Position numbers and translations under genes: made by a program. Under the pieces are notes generated by a model. It was given only the letters and a program-made list of their open reading frames with translations, had not been told where the DNA came from and did not search any database. This document shows positions 1 to 16,000 of a stretch of 64,000 bases of DNA, in pieces (position 1 is the first letter of the stretch; every line of letters starts with the position of its first letter). This DNA comes from Trichopria drosophilae (taxonomy: Eukaryota; Arthropoda; Insecta; Hymenoptera; Diapriidae). Location of the stretch: positions 43,741,001 to 43,805,000 of the forward strand of contig CM059583.1 of the NCBI GenBank assembly GCA_030407085.1, written 5' to 3'.

Positions 1-3000
1 TCTAAAACCACTAGTAAAACCTTAAAATTTCTTTGGAGGAAGTCGTTAGTATTTATGTAAAGTAAATACAGCTTCTCTTACAAAAAAAGTAGTAACGTTC
101 CTCTAATCAAGCGTGCAATTAAATTTTGTTATTTCCCTGTTGCATGGAGAAACGTGTTTAATAATGTCCCATGTAAATTGACAATTGAGTAAGTTATGAA
201 TTTAACTCGAAATTTTGTAACGTTGTATTTTTTAAGTTATTAAATCCGAAAAATCCATAAATTTAACTTTTATTCACTCTTCATATTATCTTAATATTGT
301 CGAAAGTCAAAATTTAGTTTTAACTAATAGTAATTAACAAATTTGAAAAAATACTGAAAATGTAGAAACTTTTAATTTTCAGCATATTTTGGAAAAAGCT
401 CATAGTACAATAACCGCTTTTAAAACAAGAAATGTAGTTAAGAACGCCATTCCAAGAACGTTATAAAAAAGTGGGGTTAAAAGTAAGTTGTTACAAAAAT
501 TGTGAAAAATAAAAAGGTCCAAAATTGTTTGTATATTTGTTTCAAATTTGACACCAATCTTATTGGTTGAAACTAAATTTTAATCTAGAAATATTGACGA
601 GCGACCTGGAAAACATTAAAATATGGAGTTATATCGAAATGGTTCGAAGTTTTTGTTTGCGAAATTTGAAATGACAGTTACAATATGATCGAAAATTATA
701 TTTTTTAACAAAATGATATGTAATTCCTTTAAAAATATAGATAGAAAATAATACCAATATTAAGCCGAAACTCTGTTATTTCATTCTTACTTCCAACTAA
801 CAATATCAAAGTTCATTATGAAATTCTTGACTGCTATTGTTTTAGTTATGCATTTAACTTGCTGTAAAACTTCTGAAGTCATACCTAAATTTTTGTTATT
901 TCTTTGACTATCAAAAGGAAAAATTAATTTTGTTTAAAGTCGAATATTAAGAGTTCAAAAGAATTCTTCAGATATTGAGTAAACAATTATGGATTATTTT
1001 ACAGTACGTGAGAGAGCTTTTCTGTAGTATCTACGCAAAGATCTAAAAAAATCACATTTCTGTTAAAAATGGAAGTTTTTAATTGAATACGATCAATGTC
1101 AGTGGCTCGGTTCTTTTTTTGGAATAAGCGTAAGATTTGTCCTCCATAATAAAAACTGAGAACACTCCGGAAGGAAATGACAGTCCATAAATTTAGTATT
1201 TTCCTCTCTACATAAGAAGTCGACTCTTTTTTATCATGTTCATCTTGTAAATATCGTACAGTTTATTTAGATTTTTCATCGTGAGACATAATTTTCCGGT
1301 ATCGGATTCATTGAAACTTATCAAATTGCTGATCATAAAAATTGAAATAATGCTTGTCGACGACACTGGCTACATGGTTGTTATGCATTTGGTCGTATCA
1401 ACTATAAAATATTTCCGTAAAACTAGAAGGTACACCGAGGCTTATGTACTTGTTGCGTAACATCATCCGTGTTAACGAGTATGCCGCTCTTGACCTTGGC
1501 TTTTTGCAATTACAAGAGAATCTGCCACGATGGCAGGCAATAAATATGTGTATGCAACTGCTCGAAATGCATCAACATTCCATTGTCAATTATACATAGA
1601 ATTCAAATGGCGGTCGTTAACGCCGAAGATCTCAATTCTGGTTCATTGATTTATTTTGGCCGACATTCCAATAGCTCGTATCGCTTAATGTGTGAATTAT
1701 TGAAATAATATTAATGCATAATTTGAGATAATCATTTTGGAATTCGTTGAGTTTCATTAACTATCAATAGGTAAATTATACATAACTTTGATAGGAAAAT
1801 ATTAGCAGATGAGTATATACACGTTTTGTTACTTTAATTGGCTTATGTTTTATTAACATCGATAAATCAGAAGAAGATGCATATGCATTTAAGAATGAAA
1901 ATGTCATAGAATCCTTTACTATTTATATTTATTTTTACTTAAAGTATGAACCAAATACTATAGTGAAAAGAGTGAAATATTGCTTTTAAAATATTATAAA
2001 ATATACAAACGCAACTGAAACAAAACATGTTTTATGTACATTTAATGAGATTGGGTTAGTACGTAAAGAAACGATTATTCGAAACCTGATTTTATCATTT
2101 CTAAACAGTTAATTTCAAAAATTAGTTCAATTCTTTTCAATATTTTTTATTTTTACTAAAAATTAAATCAAACGAAAAACAGTCATTTCAAAGTTTCGAA
2201 AAATCATAAAATATCACCTTGAATACAATTGAAAATTCAACCTTGAAATGAAATGCTTCATTCAGAAAATTCAGTGAATGCGTTTAAATTAAATTTACTT
2301 GTCATTCAGGAAAACCGTATGCATATTCTTTGAAGCATTCAACTACCATTCGTCATAAACTGACGTGCTTAATTTTACAAGAAACAAAGTGTTCTTTTAC
2401 GTTATTAATTCAATGGGGTTTTTTACACTTCTTTTCCAAAAAGGGAATAGCGCTTAACCGTATATTTCTTCCAAAATGCGTTTAGTACATGTTAATATTA
2501 ATACCTAGCCCATGAATGAACAGCGGCATAAGCCATAAAGAAATATCAGAAAAATGATATGTCTTTGGTTTGCTTCGTAATAAATTATATGAATAAGTAT
2601 TTTAATAATGTCGATCTTAAAATAAAAAAAAAATTTACTTAGTCTGAGCAAGGAGCACTTAAACGTCTAAATTCAAAACTCCAGCGACTTGTTGGATGTT
2701 AAAAATAAACTTTGAAAAGTGCAGAATCGCTGTTTCTACATCATTCTACTAAAACTTTTTTAAATTTTCTCTTCAGTGCGACATATGATATCTAATGGAT
2801 AGTTGCCCGCCGTGCTCATGAACGTTCACAAAAACGAAAAATTTATATTATTTATGGCTTTCGTAAATCTGTCGACAGAAAAGTTGACCATTCAATAAAA
2901 CCTTTTTAGGGCTGTTAGAGTCAGACATAGAAGAGCTTATTTTTAAGTCTGCGTGTCATTTGCACCAGCGCTTTTTTAGTGGATAAAATCTTTTTTTCTC

Positions 3001-3926
3001 AACGATAGCTCACTTAATTTTTTCCGTATATGAACATTTCAGGACATATTTTGTATCCTTGCTCAATCCCTGGAATTCATGTTTAGAAGAACCTCATGTA
3101 AAATCAATACTTTTTAAAGTAACATCTCTGGAAAGGGGGAAAATGTAATTTTTTCGCAGATTTTTTAATTTATCACATTCTGACTAAAAGATTGAACTAA
3201 TTGTTATATCCATTCAATGTCCGTAACAAAAGTATACCTTATTTAATCCACCTGTGGCCATGACGAGTCATGGTCCAAGGAGTCCCCCAAACTACATTGT
3301 TTCCATCTCCATGTTACACTTTCCACAGAAAAACAAAAACTGGTGCACAGGGTGGTTAAAAAGCCTTCAATTCAACACATTAGTGGTTTCGATTTGAATT
3401 CAATTAAAGTATAGGGGTTAAATGTTCATGTTTGGTCACAATTCGTTAAGTTATTGTGAAAAAACTCATAGCCTTTACCGCCCTTACTTTAGAACAGTAC
3501 CGCGGTGCAAATGATAGAAACTAAAAAATAAACTTTCCAATTTCACCCTAACAGACCTAAAAATGTTTCAAACTGTTCCCTTTTGAAAATAAATGAATAT
3601 CATTTAAAAACAAATTAATTATTAACTCTATCGACACATTACAATCCGTTAAAAAAAATCGTTACGCTCAATAATGAATATTTTTTCTGATGCACTAGGC
3701 AATAGTTAGGTGCAAAAAACTAAAATTTAACTATCTTGACAACATTTTTCGTCCATTCAAAATGGCCCTCATTTATACCCTGAGAAATTAAAACATTTTT
3801 TGTACAATACTTGTGTAGCATTCTTATTTACCATGTTAAAGGTATAGAGGAAATGGGCCAGTCTAAGAAAAAATGGACAAATTTCTACCAGGGTAGATAT
3901 AGATTTCGTTAAATATACAAACCTAC
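1..3926 (-). other. Intron downstream of SLC17-like exon 4
   Basis: AT-rich sequence with no recognisable exon on either strand. It contains an imperfect inverted repeat at about 2905-3575 (listed separately). A slightly GC-richer patch at about 1.43-1.66 kb was examined and shows no sustained frame with splice sites. Confidence 0.6.
2905..3575. repeat. Fold-back element, arms about 150 bp
   Basis: The left arm (about 2905-3050) reads outward-in with TTTTTAGGGCTGTTAG and GTCATTTGCACCAGCG. The right arm (about 3418-3575) contains their reverse complement (CGCGGTGCAAATGAT, CTAACAGACCTAAAAA). GGG followed by TTAA occurs at 3415-3421 on the inner side of the right arm. Diverged, so an old insertion. 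It carries no coding capacity. Confidence 0.6.
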
Positions 3927-4032
3927 CCCGAAAAAGCCGGTGATGAACCGAAGAGCAAACACCACACCATAATGAGCATTGGAAGCCATAGGTATCAGAA
4001 GATTAAGTACTGCAGGAATTAATGTTGCAAAC
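3927..4032 (-). CDS. SLC17-like transporter, exon 4 (membrane segments 3-4)
   Basis: The 106-base exon follows a GTCTAG acceptor and ends at a GGG|GTAGGT donor in phase 0. It encodes FATLIPAVLNLLIPMASN, AHYGVVFALRFITGFFG. In the family this is followed by a segment with a conserved Y-P-x-x-H motif. No such exon was found on the minus strand down to base 1, so the next exon should lie outside the window. Confidence 0.9.
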
Positions 4033-7000
4033 CTAGACATAAAAACATATCAAATTAATAAAATCATTATAAATATAATATGCGCTAAAACCGCGTAAGA
4101 ATGTGGTACAAAAATTAATAATAAGCAATTAAAATGATTTCTGTGTAGTATTATGAATTATAATTATCTATAATCTGCTGTTCAGATTACAATATTTCCC
4201 TGTAAACACAAAAGTAACAGTTATGTAACATCTATGCAATATTTATGTAACAATGTAACCATTACGTAAATGTTACAAAACTGTTACTTTCTGTGTTTGC
4301 AGGGTTCAAGTTATTAAATATTATAATATTATACTTATTACTGTGGAAATAATATACAAATCATATTCTATTCATTTTCAATAGATTTGATACTGTTACA
4401 CTATACAAAATAATTGGAAAATTCCTTTATAAATTAATTATGAAACAATCGTATTATACCTCTATTGAAATTATTGAATAAGCGTGGAAACATTTTTTCA
4501 TGGAGTAGATGTTTTACTGGAAATAAGTAATTTATATAAAGCATTTATATTGAATAGGAAAAAAAGTGGAGCTTCTCAGAGGAACGCTAGGTGATGTTTT
4601 CAATCATTTCGAAAAAATGAAGACACGCACATTATCGGTACTTGAAGGTATCTTATATGCGACTTTATTTTATGGCGTTCTATCACGTGATTTTCTATGG
4701 AGGGGGTCGCGAGTGTTTTTAAGAAATTTTCTTTTTTGAGGTAGTTCCGCTAGTACATAAACAGTAAAGGATCATATGTACATATTGCATAAACTTAATT
4801 ATTAAGGAAACGCAGTACTTCAAATAGTCAAAGGGAATTACGGACTTATTTTTTGAATCTTTTCACAAATCAAAGTATTCGACAAAGTAATATTTAGAAA
4901 ATAATGTTGTTTTTTGGACAGCTACATCATGAAACAATAGTATATTATTTGGAATTAAATATAGATCTAAAAAACTAAAACATTACTTTGTCTATAACTG
5001 AATTATTCGTAAAATGAATCATGCAATTAGAGTAAAAAGCACTTTCATCCAAAGGATTGTACTTGGCGTACGGAATTAACCCATTAAGAACACTTTTTCA
5101 TTCAAGTTTTCAACGTATGTTCGTCATGCATTTCCGGGACTGCAAAAATTCTAGACCATTCATTTCTGACGTGAAATAGATCGAAATTGACGAATCTGCG
5201 ACTAAAATTTAAGGATAAAGAAAATCCAAATCACTCCGTTCGGTTATTTAAAAATAAGTCAAGTTTGATTTACTAAAAATGTTTGTTTCCAGCAATATTT
5301 TTGCATCGAAATCGTGTAAGGAGATCTTAGTAAAGTGAAGAAAAAGTGTCCGCGGACCGTAAACTTCAAAATGTATCTGCTAGAATGATTAATTTCACGA
5401 TCTCTATATGCAATATGACGGCTTTGTGTAAAAATGATATTACTTCATTTTTTTCCCAAAAGGCGAACTCAAAACAAAACTTTCTTGCCAAATCTGATGT
5501 CTTAGAACATGCAACGTCCTTGATAACACATTTAAAATTCAACTTTATAAATTGTAAGTAACGAACTCAAAATTTGTGATTGACGGCCCAAATATTCAAA
5601 TTACTATCAATACTGGAAAGAAATTAAAATTTTTGTCCACCATTTCGTGTTCGCCATTTTAAATTTATGAGGCTGATTAGTAAATTTATTATTAGGGATG
5701 TAATATTACCTGAATGTTTTAGATTATGCAAGAAAATCTTGTTGTTGAATTTATTATTTTCGAAAATAACGCAACAGTACCAACATTTTTACACAAGCCG
5801 CCATATTGGATATAGATATCGTGAAATTAAACATTTTGGCACATAAATTTTGAAGTTTAAGTTCCATGGATGTTTTTATTCCCTTTACCGAGATCTCTTT
5901 GTCGGATTTCAATGCAAAAATCTTACTGAAAATAAAATTTTAGTAAAAAAAACTGCCTTTTTTTTAAATAATCTAACGTAGCGACTTGGATTTGAATTTT
6001 TCTTAAATTGTAATCAGAAATTCGTAAAGTTCAATAAACCCCACGTCAGAAATGTAGAAAACTAGGTTGTGAAAATTTGGTCGTGAATGGGAGTAATACC
6101 TACCTTCTTTTTACCATTTACATTAAAAAATACATATGTAATGATTGGTATGTTTTTACAAGATCTTTAAAAAATGAATGAAAATAATGAAAATTACATA
6201 CAAAAATGTGCAGGTGGCTTAGAATTATAATAAAATGCAACATAATGTATCATATGATTAATGAACGGTCTCTTTCGTAAGTCGTATTCGTCCATAATGT
6301 AATTTATTTATTTAATATACTCTTTTCATATTATTAATTTGTGGCATTTTTTAATACATATATAAAAAACAATAATAAATAATGTGTGCATTTTCTCACA
6401 CATTGCGAAGGACTCTTCCTCTATATGCTAAGAAGGGGTGCTCCTTATTCCAATCTTATTTTTCTACAATAGTTTGTATGGTATATCAGTATCTCTTATC
6501 ATATTTTATTGTAAGTTTTTTTTACATGAATCCTTATTAATTGACTGAGATTGCAGCTATTAAAGTCGTTAAACGGCTATACGTATTGCAGTTATATGAG
6601 AATTATAGAATATACAAGGGTCACAAATATGAATTACTGTACCAGCCATTCTCACGAACTTTTGAGTCATTCTGCATTCTTCCCATGAAAGCGTTAATTG
6701 TGTAATTGTTGGAATTCATTAAAATATATGCCATTTTTTAAGCATCGAATTGACCTCAGATTTAATATCGCTCACATTACATATTTCGTCTGCTTCGTTA
6801 CTGTATGGAAACCCTTTAAAGAATATTGACTCGAGAATTTGTGTATTTCATTTGGCTTTGAATCAGTAACATTCATTATCGTTAAATATTGTTTCATGTA
6901 GGCAAGAAAAAATATATCAGAAAATAAATAACAGCAACTTTTATCTTTAATAAATCGTAGCATTCCTATAGTTGAAAGTAATATTCTTTCATTTCATCGT

Positions 7001-10000
7001 TTCTAATCCCCATTTTGTCAAATAAAAGTAAGATTCAGAAATAAACTGTATGCATGTCAATAAATTAATTAAATGATTCAATCGATTTTTCTTTTTGTGC
7101 ATTCAAATGCATTCTCCGTTATTTAGTAATTAAAATTATAACGTGTTGTTAAAATAATCTAAACAGCTATATTTAAAATATATACCAATAACGTTTTGGC
7201 AAAATTATTTTTTCCAGAATTAGTTACTAAATTATAATTCTATTTATTAAAAAGTACGATTATCAAATACTTACGCTACTACTTTCGAACCGCCAAACTT
7301 CTCTGCAAGTAGTCCGGCAGGAATACTTCCTGGCAACACTCCGAAGAAGTAACTAGACAATAAAAGTCCCTGTATAGGCCTACTCCATTCATATCTTTCG
7401 CCGAACTAAAAAATAATTCATAAAAGTTAACATTTTAAAGTAATTATTAATAAATTGCTAATTAATGTATCAGTAATACAATAAACGGTCAAATAATGCC
7501 GTTGAACAAAGTTAATATAAACTTTGTAAAAGTGTGATTTCATGTAAAATTTAACAATTGTGTTTCACGTTTCGTATGTAAAGAATATATTAATTTCACT
7601 GGAAATTAAACCTAAAGCAAAGTACAGTAGAGTCCCTATATAATTGGATCTCGTTATATTTACGTCCCACCATATTTGCGCGGTTCTTTATCCCCCCACC
7701 TTGTGCAGGCTGGGGCCTCAAGAAGGGCCTGCTGTGACGTCACGAACATAACGCGACTAAGGGGAGTGGGAGAAGCGACGTTCCCCTTCTATTCGTAAAT
7801 ATAATGAGATGGAAGGAGAAGTCGAGGAACCGAGTAGGTAAATATACCGGGACTCTACTGCACTTCTAACTTGTTTACGTGCATCTCTTGCAATCTATTA
7901 TTTATTTATGTTGTGACATGATGGATTGTTGTTTCCCACTCTTGGCTGTAACATTTTTCAACACATTTTGTTGCCTGATTTAAATTTGTTCAAATCAAAA
8001 TGATACGGTTATACTGTAATTTTCGGCATTATGAATTAATATTATTAATTCTAATTCCAAATCTTTAAGGAAAATTGTTGAAGATAGTTTTTAATGTGTA
8101 ATGAAACGTAAAATTTCCTTACTATAATTTAGAGAATATGTTATTTTAGAATATACAATACAATAGTTTACTTATTTTTGGCATCATACTTTCTCTATTT
8201 GAAATAATACGGCATACTGAGGTTTAGTTATTAGTCACTTAATTTACAATTTAAAAAATTAAAAATAAAATTAATTTATTTACCGCATTCGGAAAACTTA
8301 AAATTTTTAATTGGTTAGGGGTTGTAAACACTAACTATAATTTATTTTTGGGCTAGTATCCAAGTGCAACAAATGAGAAAAACGAACATAAAAAAACGTT
8401 ATGTGACTTACATCTTTCAGAGAACTTGTAGCATTTGATTGAACTGCCTCTATTGTGCATTCGGGCCCCTTGTCATCGTCTTTTCCAGTAGGTTCTACCA
8501 TAGCAACGATGATAATTGACATATTTGTTCGTGTTATATAGGAACACAAACATGCCAAAAATATCAAAGCACCCAAAACTGCTCTCCTTGGTATCCATTC
8601 TAAAAAAATGAAGATTAAATATATTAAAAATCAACAATTACATCCTGAATAAAACATGTTTAACTCGCCAGATTGCGTACATAACAATTTTTTAAAATAA
8701 AGTAATTAAATGTTACTACGAAATATTTATTGAGTGTAGTTTAATTGGTAACCAAAACGTGATTCACGAATTCCGAATAGAATATGTAAAAAATTTATCG
8801 TATTTGTAAAGGTGCCAAATCAAAGATCGTCGAAAAGTCGTTTATAAACTGTTGTACTTTTTACCGCAGATCTAATAAGATTACACATAAAATTAATAAT
8901 AAGTACTTCACTACTATGAGATTGATATTTCTCTTGCTTTTATCTGCAATAATTATTAACATTATGACGATTACTAAATAAGACGACATTAATACACGCA
9001 ACACCGAAAGAGTGCCTGTAAAAAAAATAGGCCCGTAAAAATTATCGAACTTATAAGGATGTTGAGGATTTGAAAAAACCTTAATACAGCATTTTGAACA
9101 ATTCTCTAATTATTTCCGAACCCTTCATAATATAAGCTTTTCAATAACCATCCTACTTGTATCCGATAAATTTCTATTAGTTAGATGAATCTTATTGACG
9201 GACTTATTTTAAATATAACGTAAAATAAGCATTTAACATCTGTAACTTTATGTTAACCTTAATATAGATAATATAGAAGATGTTTTGTTCTACAATTTGT
9301 TTTTTACCGAATTTTGTACACAACAGATATTTTTGAGATGTAATCAAAATAAATGTACGCTTTCATTATTATTTTGCAATAATTTGTGAATAAAGAAAAT
9401 GGTTAATTTTAAGCTAATGAATTATATATAAAGAATAACTAAATCAATTCAACTTGATTTGTCTAAATGACTGTTTAAAGCAGGTTACTCTTTGTTATCA
9501 ATCATTGTCAAGTAAATTAGAGGACCACATTTATCTCATTCATTACCAATTCTACTTGTTTCAGGTTTAGACAATAAATGTGTTTCCAAAAATTGGATGC
9601 GTCAATACAATTTATTTTTGCGGAATTCTTACTTATTTTATATCGCTTTTTCCACATTTATTGTAATCGTAAAATAATGTGTAATATACATTATTAATTT
9701 GATCAAACGTTTAGGTTCATATAAACAAAAAGCAATTTTTAGTCTACTGCATTAATTTTCCGGAATCACGAACTTAATCTGTTGCATTAGAGTAAATGCT
9801 TACATTTTAAGGCGATTACATTATGTTAGAAGTATAGATTTAAAACATGTTGTATTAAAACACAAATGAATCATATTGGTAAATTATGCCTTTTTAATTT
9901 TTCAATTAACACCATTATTATATTCAAATGTACACTATAAAATCGCATACATGAACATGCAATTTGCATATTGCTTCAACAATTGTAACAATGGTTATAA

Positions 10001-13000
10001 CGGAATTCATGTCTTACAATATTACATAAAATAAGACACAATTATTTCGGAAATTCATCTCCAAAGAGAAAATATGACAAATTATTTATATACTTACTGC
10101 AGGTGGCTGGACAATTACTTTTGTGAAAATCTGTCATGTAAAAAGCTCGATATATTTAATTGGCGAACTTATTTTCAATCTCTATCCGATTGTATTTTGA
10201 ATTTAATGTAATCATGTATTAAACCTGTATAACCAACAAATACCACACGTCATCATGAAATTATGGTTCCCGCCAACTTCACGTACGTTTGATTTAAAAA
10301 CCACACCTTTATCTCAAATTTAACTACGTATTTTTCCTGCGCTTAATATTCAGACTAATAAAAAATACTTTTCAAATTTTTTAAATTCTTTAAAAATTTA
10401 GAATTGTGTTTAAAGTTGCAGTTTGAATGGTTTATGCTACTTTAAAGAAGCATGTTTAGAAACCCAAGGAAATCAAAATAGATAAAAGCAAATGGAATAT
10501 GCATATTACTCAAAATTGCAAAACTTCATTTTGATTAGATATCCGCGAATAAAGGATGTTTATACATTTTATTTTCAAGATACTGAATTTGCATTCATCT
10601 TTATTTTCATTACACTTGCATTAGACTATTCATTTTAAAAATGATGTAAAATTATAGCACAGGAACACGACTTGTGATAAAGAATTTAAAAAATGTTTAT
10701 ACGATTCGTCATTGTCCATCATGCTGTGATTTAGAAGCCCTAAGAGTCAAGACAATTATTTTTCAAATTGTTGGAAGTATTTTTCAAGACAATAGAAAAG
10801 AAAATAAGAACAATTATAATATTTAGTTCATGTTCCAACAGCACATGAACTTGTAACTTGCACGACGTACTTGAACGCAATTTCCGGAATATCAGCTGTA
10901 CAAAAACGGGCGTTAAAAGTGTGTATTTGATAATAAGCAACAACATGCATAAAAAGACAAGTGTCAAGTAACACTTTAACGTAAAATACAGAGACCTTGC
11001 GCAAATTCATTTTTCATGTAATGTTTTTTTTTATCTATCCTGGAAACTATGTCTTCATCAAGAAAAAGAGAAATATCCCTGCAGTATAGTTAACATACAA
11101 ACTTTGGTATCAAATGTGTGCTGGAAGTTTCATCGAAGTTTTTTCTTAACATACACAAAATTTTACAAGAATTTTCTGGATAACAAAAAGTCTGATATAA
11201 ATGAGATATATTTTTAATAGACAAAATGCAATTTTATTATATCGAATTTCTACTAAATTTTTTGTCATTGTATGTTACTTATTTTATTAAAAGAAGATGT
11301 TAGGTTTATAGTTACTAATGTGCTGTCTAAATTAGAATTAGTCAAATCTTCTAATGAAGGGGTGAGCAAACAGCCAATAATATTGAATTAATTATGATTT
11401 TTACGTTAAATTACTTCTTCAGAGTACAAACTATTGATTCAACAGTCAAATTTAACTGATTCAATTTAGTAATTATGTTAAAATATGCTATTAAGACTCT
11501 GAGAAATGCATTAGTGTTTTTTACTCTTTATAGATATATTACTAATTAAATATGACAGTAACAGATTCCAACATGCAACTTCTTCATTATTAGTTTTTCA
11601 CTAATTCAGATTTAGAGAGAGTGAATTCTACCAACGGTATCTGCGTGTTGCTAATTACAAATTGTTGGCAAACATTTATATTTCGACATTTTAGCACTTC
11701 TTAAAAATAGAAAAAGAATGTACTACACGTTGTTGCAGGTGTTATAAACAAGATATCGACAATTAATTTTAATCCTAACGTACGAGTAGAAAAAACTTTT
11801 TATTGGAAATATAAATCTTATTAAATTTTAGGCTTGCGTATTATTAGTTAAAAATTATCTTTCCAATCTATTATTCACAATTTAAACAAAATGAAATAAC
11901 TTCTCATATCAGTTTCAATTAAATTTTAAATAAATTTTGCAAATTCCATGTATCAAATTTCAAATTATAAAGCAATTTTTATTAATTACCACCTTGCATA
12001 TTTGATAACGCGGGGTGCAAACCGAATACCAGATAAATTCATGTACACGAATTCAAGTAAATTGAGAATTCAAATAATTTATTAAAGTAAAGAATCCAGC
12101 TTGGTCGAATAATCTTATGAATTTCGAGTTTTTGTGGGAATTTTCTATGTATCGATGAGAACGATTTCAAATCATTGAAATGTATTTTAAAACAGTCGAA
12201 ATTGAGGTACCCACCCTAAAAGAATATTGAACTTTCTATTAAATTGAAATTTCTCCATTATAAATATAAACGGTTATATTACTTTAAGGGAATTCATCCC
12301 TAAATTTTAAAAAAAGCTTTTTTTTTTAAATTTATTTCATAATATGAATGACCTCCAATTACATATAAATATAATATTTTTATAGGGATGTATTGAAAAA
12401 CCAAAAATATATGTACTTAACAATGCCGCAGAAAATGTTAAATGAACATTAAAATAATTTGCTAATTCCTAAATTCATGTAATTTAAATGTATAATACTG
12501 TCACTATTTACGTAAAAGCGATTTGTAAGATTTACTTTGTAAAAACTTGTACGGATTAAGATGTACGCATAATATATGTATGAATAAATCTTTTCAGAGA
12601 TTAATAATTGCAGAAATACTAAAAAAAATATTTGACGTGTGCTCGTTAATTTTTAATAATTCCTATACAATCAATAACATTACAAAGGTTATATAATTAT
12701 GGTATTAACTTGTAGTTGATCTTTATTTGACTAATGATGAATTTGGCATAAGACATAAAAATCTAACAAAAATTACTTTTATTTACGGTTATTTGTATAG
12801 CGCATACAATGCCGTTTTTGTTCAGCTTTAAAATATGACCATCCAGTATAAAAAGATAGAAGTAAATGATTCCTTTTAAATCAATGGTAAAAAGGTTGAA
12901 AGGCTATACATTACAATCAACTTGGCGGTGTACTAATGTTAAAAAGTTATCTTACTTATTAAATGTATTTTATAATGGCCAGTATTAGAAAATTTGTAAT

Positions 13001-16000
13001 GTTTTCAAAAATTTTAGATAACAAATTTGTCAAAATTTCAAAAAAACACTGAAAAAATTGCGATATATTCCTCATTGACTTTTAAGAACTTTTCATCGTT
13101 AGCATTTATTTGAAAAAGATGATTGTTGAATAGAGTTGGGACATCCTGAAATTTTTCAGGTTCGGACGCCATTTTGGGGATCGTCATATTGGATTTTTTG
13201 AAAATATGATTGACCATATTGAAGCCCAGATATTTTTGACGCGTTATTTGCACCTGTCTAAGATATTAATGCGGGAAATTGTAAAAAAATGACAATAAGC
13301 GAAAAAACAAACTTGAAAAATCGTGTTTCTTATTCATTAACCACGTGTAATTGTTTTATTTTTAAATTTGCTGCATTTTCCAACACGTTATTCGAAAGAG
13401 CGGGGTTTGAGCAGAATTGTTTTCATTCAGTTTTAATACTAAAAAGTACTTACAAAATTCATGTTAAAGTATTATACATTTGGTCCTTAATTGGTTAAAA
13501 GTTTTAATCAATTCGTACTTTGAATCCGTTAAAACGCATTAAAATCAATTCCACTTTTAGGCATCTTAATAAATTTCTATCAAATCGTAGTAATAGTTTA
13601 TAACAATAATACTGCTTGCAAACGTAAATGGATACAAATGCATTAACAACGATGGAAATAAAATCATATATGGAAATAATTTAATTTATTGGATTAAAAA
13701 AAAATTCCTTTTCATAAATTAAAAATGTTAAAATCTTCTTTTTTGGAGAATATTACTTTTGGATGAATATTGATTCAAATAAAAGTTTTCTTTCACACAG
13801 ATTACTAGTTTACGTTTTGAGAATATTATTCTTGGATTCATCTATTACTAATTACAGTTCCCAATTCGTAATAACGATACGTATTCCTACCATGCGCGAT
13901 TCAGACACGAATTCGCATGGATTCGATATTCAATTGTCCTATGCATATGAATAAATAGAAATGCACTGAGAATAAAAATTTATTTGTATATCCCGTATAA
14001 GTATGAATTCGAAACGTTTAAAAGTAGATAAATTTCAAGACATTTTTATAAACTCTCGATTATTGATTTATATTCCAACAAAACTTTACTTTTCTGTTCG
14101 CCAATGCCATATTTAATAACATAAATATTTATAGAAATGTACCAGTCGTATAACCTATATTTATAAATAAGAGAGTTGACACAAAAAAACGAGACTAATC
14201 AAGATTAGAATATCGTTTCTATATCTTTGAAAATAATCCACTATTTATCTATTACTTCAATACCACTGATCGGATTAATCAGATAGACTATCCTATCGTT
14301 TTACGAAATTCGTATTTCGTTACTTAAGCATAGCAGTGTTAAATGTTGTTAAAATCAGCAAAGAACTTACTTAAAGTATAGTTCATAATACAGTGAAAAC
14401 CAGTGAATGATTAATGAGTTTCCGTGTAACCCCTCTTATCAAAAAACGTTTTGGAAATTTGTATACTTTCCGAAAAACACTGATATTGTGATATCACTTG
14501 ACGTCTTCTTAAACCAGTTTGCTTATGTTAGATAAAAAATTGAATTGTTTATACTCCAAACAGCAAAATGATATTGTGGAAATGCCGTATTTGATCTTTA
14601 TTTTTTATTGGTATTGTAGGGAAAAAATTAATTATTTTATCAGTTATTTCTCCTTTTTCAATATACAAATTCATAATTCTAATATTTTTCGTATATGACG
14701 CTTTTTAATGTATATAATATCTCGTCATTAACACGTGACCAAAAACTTAATGTTCATACTTTTAATAAAAAAAGTTAAGTAATAGTTGATGATTCGTAAA
14801 AAAATCGGTAATTACTATATAACGTAATATCAAATAAAACCTTTATTAATAGACAGTTAAATTGAATATTTTGATATGCCTACTTTCCTATATCTAAATT
14901 TATCGACAAATTAAATTGGTATTACATATAATATAATAGATTATACAATAAGTCCTAGAAACATCCATAAATCTAACGATGCATATTAAATTAACTTTCA
15001 TAAGACATTAACGATTACATTGTTTGTGGGTATAATATACCTACGGAGTGGACTAATTTAATATTTATAGGAAATAACTTTGAATTTTTATCGGATCCAA
15101 AAAAATTCAGAAATAATTGAAAGAGATAGACGATATCAACTGCTGATACTCGTGACATTAATTACTAAAATTAATATCCGCAAACTCTTTTTTTAATTTC
15201 TCTCAAACATCGTTTTAAGGTGATGAAATATATCTAAATTTCATAAAAGCTTGCAATTTTAATCAATCTTCTGAGTCATTTTCGGATCCAGCGCGTGTAA
15301 TCTATCTTCTATCTGTTACCAGGTTTATTATGGTCTAAAGAATGATTATCTTCTTGTACAATAATCAAACGTCATGATAAAAAGGTTTACTATAACGACT
15401 CATTCATTGACTGAGATGTATGATAATTTTCATTGATTTTAAATGATACGCTGTAGCGTGTGCAAAATTTTGAAGTATCGTTATCGACCGAAATCTAACA
15501 AAGATTTTAAGTTACTGATGGTTGGCACGTATATCTTGGAAGAAAACGAATACTATTTGTTATGAGAATTATCTCGTACACGTGTTAACGCAAGTTTATT
15601 GGCAGTTTCTGTCATGTTTGACAAAAAGTAAAAACAAAGTTAGGTCAGACTTAGCTAATGTGTGTGAATGCGAATTTAAGTTTTTAAAGGTTTGGTTCTA
15701 ATGGAGCCACTATTATTATTTAATTTCAACATAAAAAGTAGTCCTTACTTTTCATAATAAAAATTATCTAATTAGTAGGTGTTAAATGCATAATTAAATA
15801 ATCTGCACAAATATAGTGATTTACTAAGATATTTTTACGCAAGTTAGAATCTAAGGTCAGTAATATAAGTAGATCTGTGGATGGTCGATTTCATGTAATT
15901 ATTAAACTCTATACCGATCATTTCTTTATTAAATTTACCATTTAAGCGATCTGATTTTCATATGAGAAAAAAGATATGTAAATCAATAGATTTGACACAC

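Noticed and set aside
3241..3340. Possible next SLC17 exon
   Set aside because: GC-richer patch, but the frame SLGDSLDHDSSWPQ does not match any SLC17 segment and it lies in an inverted repeat.
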